The notes under the pieces are model-generated. The model ran no database searches and had not been told where the DNA came from. It saw only the letters and a program-made list of their open reading frames with translations. A program made the position numbers and the translations under genes. 20,119 bases of DNA, taken from a virus. Below, piece after piece: positions 1 through 4,506 of this stretch. Position 1 is the first letter of the stretch. Each line of letters opens with the position of its first letter. The stretch lies in IMG/VR virus record IMGVR_UViG_3300042870_000052, positions 1 through 20,119 of that record. One strand, given 5' to 3'.

Positions 1-102
1 TTTTTCAGCCATCACCCATCTTTCAATTTCGGTTTGTGATGGCACTGAATCCGGATGGTGTAATTTCAACCATGCGATCAGGTTTTCAATTGGTGTTTTC
101 AT
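1..102 (-). CDS. Partial small protein of unknown function, cut by the window edge
   Basis: An ATG at 100-102 opens a frame of 34 codons that runs off the left edge without a stop. It begins MKTPIENLIAWLKLHHPD and continues to a Glu/Trp-rich stretch (TEIERWVMAEK). It starts 10 bases after the stop of the preceding minus-strand gene, which fits the tight spacing of this operon. The residue mix (charged, amphipathic, Trp-containing) looks like a real soluble protein. No family can be named from the fragment. Confidence 0.5.
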   Translation of the reverse strand, partial: MKTPIENLIAWLKLHHPDSVPSQTEIERWVMAEK

Positions 103-112
103 ATTTTGTTGT

Positions 113-529
113 TTATTGTTTGTCATTGCTCATGTAAATTTCAACTTTCAAATAATTGATCAGGAATGCGAAAACCTGATTGTCAATCCATCCGCATTTT
201 AAGGCCCTTTCTGCCCATTGCAATCGCTTTTGCATGTCGATATGCTTTGCATGACTTTCGATGCCATCAATGTCGCTTAATGCGACCCATTGCGAATAAA
301 TGTTGTTATCCATGGTGATTTGACCGGACTTCCTGATCAGGCCATCGGATTCCAATGATGACAATGAAGATGTCACCGATTGGTGTGATCCGCATTCCAA
401 TATCAATGATCGGGTTGAAATTGATGGCGCATTTTTTATTTTCCAATAAATTTCGGCGCGCATGTTTGCGATGTGACCTTCGTCGATACCTCGAAGAAAT
501 GTCAAAATTTTAGGGGTGTTATTTTTCAT
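113..529 (-). CDS. Winged-helix-like small protein, possible regulator
   Basis: This is a 138-residue soluble protein that I do not recognise as a named family. Residues about 35-70 look like a winged helix-turn-helix. A Ser/Thr-rich first helix (SISTRSLILECG) is followed by a recognition-like helix (HQSVTSSLSSLESDGLI) and then a short polar hairpin (RKSGQITMDNN) where a wing would be. The phrase 'SSLESDGLI' resembles the 'L...GLI.R' ending of MarR- or replication-type winged helices. The C-terminal half is helical with no obvious motif. It starts 11 bases after the 121-residue gene and is followed 10 bases later by the truncated gene at the window edge, so it is probably in the same transcript. 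DNA binding is inferred from the pattern only; a structural role cannot be excluded. Confidence 0.7.
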   Translation of the reverse strand: MKNNTPKILTFLRGIDEGHIANMRAEIYWKIKNAPSISTRSLILECGSHQSVTSSLSSLESDGLIRKSGQITMDNNIYSQWVALSDIDGIESHAKHIDMQKRLQWAERALKCGWIDNQVFAFLINYLKVEIYMSNDKQ

Positions 530-540
530 CTTGTAGGTTG

Positions 541-906
541 TTATTTTTTTGCTGATTTCAACTTTAAGGTTGATTTTTCGGCCCTGACTTGCCTTTTATA
601 CAATTTATCCCATTCCCGCTTTTTGGTTTGCTTTGCTTTGAACACCGACAATTCCGATTGTAAATTGGTGTTTTGTTCAATCAAATCATTGTGCGAATTC
701 ACCCATGTATTCAGGATGTCGCATTTTTGGTTCAATTTACTTTTGATATCCAACGCATTTAATTCCGCTTCGGTGCATGCCTTGGTCAATCGAAATACTT
801 GCTTTGTCAATCCCCTGACTTGGGCGCGGCTTGCATTATAAGCCAATGCAGTCACAATGAATGACATGAAAGATACAAATGCTGCTAAATTTATCATGAC
901 CGACAT
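541..906 (-). CDS. Membrane-anchored coiled-coil protein, function unknown
   Basis: This 121-residue protein has one N-terminal hydrophobic segment (about residues 4-24, INLAAFVSFMSFIVTALAY). A long, highly charged helix follows with heptad-like spacing and a very basic C-terminus (KSTLKLKSAKK). One membrane anchor plus a coiled coil is the layout of inner-membrane spanins, and the gene lies downstream of a lysis cassette. However, the Arg/Lys residues just after the membrane segment favour a cytoplasmic C-terminus, which argues against that role. The start at 906 overlaps the upstream gene by 13 bases. A second ATG at 897 (codon 4) would form an ATGA overlap with the upstream stop, the usual junction in this genome, so either start is possible. 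No family is recognised. Confidence 0.7.
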   Translation of the reverse strand: MSVMINLAAFVSFMSFIVTALAYNASRAQVRGLTKQVFRLTKACTEAELNALDIKSKLNQKCDILNTWVNSHNDLIEQNTNLQSELSVFKAKQTKKREWDKLYKRQVRAEKSTLKLKSAKK

Positions 907-1106
907 CCCTTTCCTTTGTAAAATTTGTGTTGATAAATGGTTTGGGTGTATTCGTCGAATGTCGGCAAATACTTGTCCTTTTCAAACTCATAGGGTTTGG
1001 CTTCCGGCATTTGATCAATGTCCCTTGAATACTGCTTAAATTTCCACACAATAAACATGGCCGCAATGGCGATGGGTGTGATGATGATTAGGTAGATTAA
1101 ATCCAT
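894..1106 (-). CDS. Small single-pass membrane protein
   Basis: This 70-residue protein opens with a strong transmembrane helix (residues about 3-22, LIYLIIITPIAIAAMFIVW). A basic stretch (KFKQYSR) follows, then an acidic, aromatic-rich tail of about 40 residues. The basic residues after the helix suggest the tail is cytoplasmic. It is translationally coupled to the following coiled-coil membrane protein by an overlap at 894-906, so the two may act together. I cannot name a family. A holin-like or lysis-accessory role is possible because the lysis genes lie upstream on the same strand, but the plus-strand gene at 1585-2151 and a terminator separate them. Confidence 0.7.
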   Translation of the reverse strand: MDLIYLIIITPIAIAAMFIVWKFKQYSRDIDQMPEAKPYEFEKDKYLPTFDEYTQTIYQHKFYKGKGCRS

Positions 1107-1139
1107 ATTTGTGTTTTTTATTTGTTTAGCGGTTAAAAT

Positions 1140-1159
1140 GGGGGCGATTAAACCCCCCC
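1140..1159 (-). terminator. G/C hairpin between two small genes
   Basis: A run of five G (1140-1144) faces a run of seven C (1153-1159) across an eight-base loop, giving a stem of five G-C pairs. On the minus strand it is followed by a short ATTTT only. On the plus strand it is followed by TTGTTTGTTTT. It lies in the 62-base gap after the Asn-rich gene, so it could trim or partly terminate minus-strand transcription. The T tract is weak, so a pausing or RNA-stability element is an equal possibility. Confidence 0.45.
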
Positions 1160-1168
1160 TTGTTTGTT

Positions 1169-1357
1169 TTATTTATTTAACATTTTGTTCAAATCATTTC
1201 CAATTTTTTTCCAATTTATCAAAGTTTCAAACTCTTTGTCAGTCATTTTAATTTGTGACTTTGGCAATTGTGGTTTTGGTACTTGAATTTTCATTTGAAA
1301 AATTTCATCCCAAATTTGGTCAATGTTTTTGTTGTTGTTGTTGTTGTTGTTTTTCAT
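1169..1357 (-). CDS. Small Asn-repeat protein of unknown function
   Basis: This is a 62-residue protein beginning MKNNNNNNNKN. The Asn run is encoded by seven AAC codons in a row. The rest is charged and helical, with a Pro/Gln/Lys-rich linker (PKPQLPKSQ) and an amphipathic C-terminal helix (EFETLINWKKIGNDL). I chose the ATG at 1357. The frame can be extended upstream only to a TTG at 1384, which adds nine residues without support. It has its own upstream signals: a possible promoter at 1432-1439 and a hairpin downstream at 1140-1159. No family is recognised. Confidence 0.6.
   Translation of the reverse strand: MKNNNNNNNKNIDQIWDEIFQMKIQVPKPQLPKSQIKMTDKEFETLINWKKIGNDLNKMLNK
1331..1351 (-). 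repeat. Trinucleotide repeat (AAC)7 encoding poly-Asn
   Basis: Seven perfect copies of GTT on the plus strand (AAC on the minus strand) lie right after the second codon of the 62-residue gene. Gain or loss of a unit would change the number of Asn residues but not the reading frame. Confidence 0.9.
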
Positions 1358-1431
1358 TTGTGTTTTTCTTATTTGTTGATGCAATGTTAAAAGACATTTT
1401 TACACAATGCAACATATATTGATAAATATTT

Positions 1432-1439
1432 CAAATTTA
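1432..1439 (-). promoter_or_regulatory. Possible minus-strand promoter -7 element (TAAATTTG)
   Basis: On the minus strand this reads TAAATTTG, matching the Bacteroidota -7 consensus TAnnTTTG. It sits just downstream of a minus-strand terminator and about 75 bases before the Asn-rich gene, a sensible place to start a new transcript. I see no good -33 TTG at the usual distance, and the eight-base pattern can occur by chance, so this is weak. Confidence 0.35.
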
Positions 1440-1454
1440 TGACATTTCAATGAC

Positions 1455-1488
1455 AAAAAAAGGGGCCACCCCCTAATGATGACCCCTT
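1455..1488 (-). terminator. Rho-independent terminator, minus strand
   Basis: The arms 1481-1488 and 1460-1467 form an eight-pair stem on the minus strand (AAGGGGTC with GGCCCCTT, one G-U pair) around a 13-base loop. The stem runs straight into a T tract (plus-strand A run 1455-1461). It lies beyond the plus-strand annealing-protein gene. The only transcript it could stop is minus-strand read-through of the late operon passing antisense to that gene. Confidence 0.7.
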
Positions 1489-1545
1489 CGAACAAATGAA
1501 AAACAACAAATACTGTGATGAACTCGCGCGAAATTACAAATAAAA

Positions 1546-1576
1546 TTTGCAAACAAATGTTGCATTCTTATCTTTG
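1546..1576 (+). promoter_or_regulatory. Bacteroidota-type promoter of the annealing-protein gene
   Basis: TTTG at 1546-1549 and TATCTTTG at 1569-1576 are separated by exactly 19 bases. This matches the consensus for the primary sigma factor of Bacteroidota (TTTG, about 19-21 bases, TAnnTTTG). The ATG lies only eight bases beyond the -7 element, so transcription should begin at or just before the start codon. That implies a leaderless or nearly leaderless message. Confidence 0.75.
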
Positions 1577-1584
1577 CTATCCCT

Positions 1585-2151
1585 ATGGAAAACAATGAAT
1601 TAACAATCGCCCCGCAAAACACCGGTGAATCCGGCCAAGTTTTCGCCCCCGCGCAATTTGAACATGCGCAAAGAATCGCCAAATTATTGTCATCATCTGA
1701 CCTTGTTCCTAACCAATACAAAGGGAATATCGCCAATACTATGGTGGCCCTTGAAATGGCATTTCGAATGAATGCATCGCCTTTAATGGTTATGCAAAAC
1801 CTTCACATCATCCATGGTCGCCCATCTTGGGCATCATCTTTCATCATTGCATCAATTAATTCATGCGGTAAATTCGGCACCCTCCGATTCAAATCGGATG
1901 ACAAATCATGTCGGGCCATTGCAACTGATCGCAGTACCGGTGAAATTATCGAAGGACCATTGGTGACAATGGAAATGGCAAAACAAGAAGGATGGATTGA
2001 TAAGGCCGGATCCAAATGGAAAACCATGCCGGAATTGATGTTGAAATATCGCGCTGCGGCCTTTTTTGGTCGCCTCTATTGCCCCGAAATTATGATGGGG
2101 TTATATAGTGCCGATGAAACCATTGATATTGTCGCAAATCAATCGAAATGA
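1585..2151 (+). CDS. Redbeta/RecT-like single-strand annealing protein
   Basis: This 188-residue protein is the only plus-strand gene. The family call rests on a Redbeta-like order of motifs. A helical N-terminus is followed by 'NASPLMVMQN' (62-71), then 'SFIIASINSCGKF' (85-97), then a strand pair around 'DDKSCRAIATD' (105-115). It ends with 'MPELMLKYRAAAFFGRLY' (148-165) and 'GLYSADE' (172-178). The last block parallels the 'P..ML.H.A.....RLAFG' block and the acidic tail of lambda Redbeta. Such proteins coat and anneal single-stranded DNA during phage recombination. At 188 residues it is shorter than Redbeta or RecT (about 260), lacking most of the C-terminal partner-binding part. No exonuclease or single-strand binding gene is nearby in this window. 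It is transcribed from its own promoter, against the late operon. The family is inferred from motif memory, not a search. Confidence 0.7.
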   Translation: MENNELTIAPQNTGESGQVFAPAQFEHAQRIAKLLSSSDLVPNQYKGNIANTMVALEMAFRMNASPLMVMQNLHIIHGRPSWASSFIIASINSCGKFGTLRFKSDDKSCRAIATDRSTGEIIEGPLVTMEMAKQEGWIDKAGSKWKTMPELMLKYRAAAFFGRLYCPEIMMGLYSADETIDIVANQSK

Positions 2152-2180
2152 TGTAACCTAAAAGGGATAAATTTGTTTCA

Positions 2181-2202
2181 AATGGGTGTTTAATGACCCA
2201 TT
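2181..2202. terminator. Hairpin between convergent genes
   Basis: AATGGGT (2181-2187) and ACCCATT (2196-2202) form a perfect seven-pair stem with an eight-base loop. It sits between the end of the plus-strand annealing-protein gene (2151) and the end of the minus-strand lysis operon (2201). The position suits a two-way terminator, but neither side has a clear T run and the right arm overlaps the stop codon of the lysis gene. Confidence 0.4.
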
Positions 2203-2761
2203 ATTTGATCAACAAATCTTTTGAATCAATAAGAGTGTATGAAAAGCGGTTGCCATGATAGGCGGCCGCTTTTTTCATTAATATCATGAATTTGTTGAAA
2301 TCTTGGGTCCGCTTGAATACCTGACAACCTTCGGACCAATTGTTGACCAATGCCGAATCGACACCGGCTTTGTGAATGTTGATTCCAAAAATTCCGGTTT
2401 GGGTGTTTTGCTCATTATAAATTCCATCTTTGATGTCATCGCGATATACAGTCAATGGACCGCATTGTTTTAATGCTTCATATTTGCCTTGATGCAATCC
2501 GATGGCATGGGACCCGCGATATTGCCCCGCCTTAACCCTTGCAGTTCCCGCGCCATTGTCGGTGGTCATGGCCCATTCGCTGATCATCCAATTGTCCTTT
2601 TCTTTGTAGGCCACAACCATTTTATCATCAAATTGATTTGTGACCCGCTGGCCGGTTGCTGAATTCCTGATGCCAATGATGTTGACATTATAGTCACCAT
2701 TTTCAAAGAATTTGTGACCTAATTTGGCCATTGTCGCTTTTAATATTGCAATTGTAATCAT
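2201..2761 (-). CDS. L,D-transpeptidase-like cell-wall enzyme, probable endolysin
   Basis: This 186-residue protein carries an L,D-transpeptidase/YkuD-like signature. 'GIFGINIHKAG' (123-133, His130) is followed by 'WSEGCQVF' (142-149, Ser143, Cys146), matching the H...S.GC pattern with Cys as the nucleophile. Upstream 'GSHAIGLHQGKYEAL' (83-97) and 'YNVNIIGIRN' (24-33) complete a layout I associate with a common Bacteroidota phage protein. It has no signal peptide, so export would need a holin; holin-like genes lie just upstream. Cleavage rather than cross-linking of peptidoglycan is inferred from the phage lysis context. The start at 2761 is preferred because it follows the stop of the metallophosphoesterase by one base. 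The frame could extend to an ATG at 2812, adding 17 residues and a 50-base overlap. Confidence 0.75.
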   Translation of the reverse strand: MITIAILKATMAKLGHKFFENGDYNVNIIGIRNSATGQRVTNQFDDKMVVAYKEKDNWMISEWAMTTDNGAGTARVKAGQYRGSHAIGLHQGKYEALKQCGPLTVYRDDIKDGIYNEQNTQTGIFGINIHKAGVDSALVNNWSEGCQVFKRTQDFNKFMILMKKAAAYHGNRFSYTLIDSKDLLIK

Positions 2762-2762
2762 G

Positions 2763-3605
2763 TCAATTTGTTTTGTAGGTATGCGCTGCAATGCGGCTTG
2801 TTTGATCTTCATCGCGATATGGTTTCAATTCCAACCATCGACCGCCCAATGGTTTTGGTGGCGCACCTCTTTCGATATGCCATCCCTTTGATCCATCTTG
2901 ATATTCTTCCTTATATGCCGGTGTTCTAATCATCAGGACATCGCGCAAAACAATTGTGTCCTTTTGGGTCAACCTTTCCATTGTGTAGGTCATTTCCATT
3001 GATTCATGGACATGGCCCATCCAAATTGCATCGGCCCCTTCAATCATTGTCATCATCCGGTTGAATTGGATTGAACCTTTTGTCACAACACCGCCCCCAC
3101 CTGATCCATGAAAATATTTGATTTTGAATGGTGTTGATGCGCGATCGCCGCGCCTCATGCGATAAATGATCCAACCACCATACCCACCAATTTCAATTGA
3201 TGATTTGGTGTTGGCATTTAACAATGTCACCAATCTTTCAATCAAATCGGTTTCACAGTGTTTCAATATGCTGGTTTCATGGTTGCCATAACCGATGACC
3301 TTGATGTTCTGCGCATATGGTGCAAACCATTCGGCCGCGGTTTCAACCAAGGAATCAAGATATTTGGCATTGTTATGTTCCGGCCTCATGTCAGATTTTG
3401 ACCGGCGGCCATCATATTTGCCTTGCATTGCGCAAAACAAATCGCCATTGATCAGGATGTCATGACCTCCGGCCACCGCTTGATCCAAATGCCTTTTCAA
3501 TAATTGGCGATCACAATGCGGATTGTCCCAATGCAAATCACTAATTAACAAAATGCGCCGATGCTTGAAATCGCAATTGATTTCAATGATGGCTTTTTGT
3601 TTCAT
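2763..3605 (-). CDS. Calcineurin-like metallophosphoesterase
   Basis: This 280-residue protein has the full metal-binding set of the calcineurin-like phosphoesterase superfamily. 'ISDLHWD' supplies Asp23 and His25, 'NGDLF' Asp55, 'GYGNHE' Asn108 and His109, 'YFHGSG' His166, and 'GHVHE' His198 and His200. These residues coordinate two metal ions and cleave phosphomonoesters, phosphodiesters or nucleic acid ends. The substrate cannot be read from sequence. It lies between a small membrane protein and the cell-wall enzyme, inside what otherwise looks like a lysis cassette, and is tightly spaced with both (six bases upstream, one base downstream). The fold call is secure; DNA processing, nucleotide turnover and a cell-envelope role are all open. 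Confidence 0.88.
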   Translation of the reverse strand: MKQKAIIEINCDFKHRRILLISDLHWDNPHCDRQLLKRHLDQAVAGGHDILINGDLFCAMQGKYDGRRSKSDMRPEHNNAKYLDSLVETAAEWFAPYAQNIKVIGYGNHETSILKHCETDLIERLVTLLNANTKSSIEIGGYGGWIIYRMRRGDRASTPFKIKYFHGSGGGGVVTKGSIQFNRMMTMIEGADAIWMGHVHESMEMTYTMERLTQKDTIVLRDVLMIRTPAYKEEYQDGSKGWHIERGAPPKPLGGRWLELKPYRDEDQTSRIAAHTYKTN

Positions 3606-3611
3606 AAAAAC

Positions 3612-3812
3612 TTAGTGAAAGAAGTTGGTCAGGAATTTTCCTAAAATACCGGCGATTTGTGTGATCAACATCACTTTTGGATTGTCACCAAATTGTGTTG
3701 AAACAAGTGCGGAACCAACTAATAATGCATCACCAACTTTGCGAAATTTTGCGGGTGTTGGTTTATAATAACCATTGATTCCAAATTCTGTTTTTTTTGT
3801 GTATATGCTCAT
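3612..3812 (-). CDS. Small membrane protein, possible holin or lysis accessory
   Basis: This 66-residue protein begins MSIYTKKTEFGINGYYKP. A basic N-terminal part is followed by one or two hydrophobic segments: about residues 26-39 (VGDALLVGSALVST) and about 47-65 (VMLITQIAGILGKFLTNFF). The phrases 'YYKPTP' and 'GKFLTNFF' recall a small protein I associate with Bacteroidota phage lysis regions. I chose the ATG at 3812 because it follows the 40-residue gene by ten bases. An upstream ATG at 3839 would add nine residues and overlap that gene. Membrane localisation is supported by sequence; holin activity is only inferred from the neighbours. Confidence 0.65.
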   Translation of the reverse strand: MSIYTKKTEFGINGYYKPTPAKFRKVGDALLVGSALVSTQFGDNPKVMLITQIAGILGKFLTNFFH

Positions 3813-3822
3813 GATATTGTTT

Positions 3823-3945
3823 TTAACCTTGACCGACATTCGGTTTCGATGATTTGTGTTTGTTTATATGCTTTGTGTGGCGGCGCAATTTCTTTCGCGG
3901 TTTCGCTTTAAATGTACCGGATGTTGATGCTTTAATTTTTGCCAT
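3823..3945 (-). CDS. Short highly basic peptide
   Basis: The ATG at 3943-3945 opens a 40-codon frame (MAKIKASTSGTFKAKPRKKL...) that ends in 'NVGQG' and a TAA at 3823-3825. About a third of the residues are Lys, Arg or His. The start overlaps the end of the holin-like gene by 14 bases and the stop lies ten bases before the next gene, filling the space between them. Short basic peptides of this kind, starting MAK and ending GQG, occur beside small membrane proteins in some Bacteroidota phages as I recall. Nucleic acid or membrane-surface binding is possible. The role is unknown. Confidence 0.6.
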   Translation of the reverse strand: MAKIKASTSGTFKAKPRKKLRRHTKHINKHKSSKPNVGQG

Positions 3946-4123
3946 CTAATTTATCAATTTTTTTACCCCAATAAATAATCGCCAAAATGCCCGATATAAT
4001 ACCAAGCAACCCCACACCAAAGGTAACCAAAGGTTGATAAATTTGTGCGAAAGTGATGATTGCACTTGATCCGCTGATTCCGGTTGCGATTGCCGCGGTT
4101 GTGTCATTTTGAAATTGTTTCAT
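3932..4123 (-). CDS. Holin-like small membrane protein
   Basis: This 63-residue protein has two predicted membrane helices, about residues 8-28 (TTAAIATGISGSSAIITFAQI) and 32-52 (around TFGVGLLGIISGILAII). A charged tail (GKKIDKLDGKN) follows. Size, two helices and a Lys-rich end match the general layout of class II holins, which open the inner membrane so that an endolysin can reach the wall. The start shares one base with the stop of the 127-residue gene (TAATG at 4123). A metallophosphoesterase and a cell-wall enzyme follow, which supports a lysis role. Holins are too diverse for a firm call from sequence. Confidence 0.65.
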   Translation of the reverse strand: MKQFQNDTTAAIATGISGSSAIITFAQIYQPLVTFGVGLLGIISGILAIIYWGKKIDKLDGKN

Positions 4124-4506
4124 TATTTGATTGGTTCAATTGGTTCCGGTAATTTGCAATATTCACTATCGGGAAACTTGGCACAAAAGGTCTTGAGATA
4201 CAAACTCTCATCACCGCTGAATGTATGCACCCCGCAAGGATTTGGATAAACCTCAAACGGGGCGAAACTTGCGGGGGGTTCTGAATAAAACAGAATGTCT
4301 ACCGCCCATTTGTCGCTTTGCTTTGTGCATACGGGTTTGTCATCCACTTGCCCCCACTCTAAACAAATAAATCCCAATTCAACAACTGCACAATTAACCC
4401 AAGAAGTTGTTTCTCCGCCGTCGGGTGTGGTTGTAGTTGTTTCTATTAACTTGCGAAGGGTTGCCCATTGTGTAGGGGTGAACTCGTATTTCAAAAAGGT
4501 TTTCAT
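4123..4506 (-). CDS. Protein encoded after the fibre gene, unknown function
   Basis: This 127-residue soluble protein starts MKTFLKYEFTPTQWATLRKL. It has a Thr-rich loop (TTTTTPDGGETT), many aromatic residues and six Cys, and ends in a Pro-rich tail (KLPEPIEPIK). Its ATG overlaps the stop of the fibre gene by four bases (ATGA at 4503-4506), so it is translated right after it. The DNA shares the lack of GATC sites seen in the fibre gene, suggesting the two arrived together. Small proteins in this position are often fibre-assembly chaperones or receptor-binding partners; that is inference. I do not recognise the family. Confidence 0.7.
   Translation of the reverse strand: MKTFLKYEFTPTQWATLRKLIETTTTTPDGGETTSWVNCAVVELGFICLEWGQVDDKPVCTKQSDKWAVDILFYSEPPASFAPFEVYPNPCGVHTFSGDESLYLKTFCAKFPDSEYCKLPEPIEPIK

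Noticed and set aside
473-841. Long plus-strand open frame opposite the 121-residue gene
   Set aside because: It lies antisense to a well-formed coding frame, has a Cys/Phe-rich composition typical of reverse-strand shadows, and has no start context.
836-1066. Minus-strand open frame overlapping the two membrane-protein genes in another frame
   Set aside because: Its residue mix (many Cys, His, Pro) looks random, while the competing frames encode clear membrane helices with coupled starts.
1473-1736. Minus-strand open frame antisense to the start of the annealing-protein gene
   Set aside because: It runs across the promoter and terminator signals and is Cys-rich without any recognisable feature; it is a shadow of the plus-strand gene.
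3813-3839. Upstream start for the 66-residue membrane protein
   Set aside because: The extra nine residues overlap the end of the 40-residue basic gene; the ATG at 3812 fits the spacing of the operon better.
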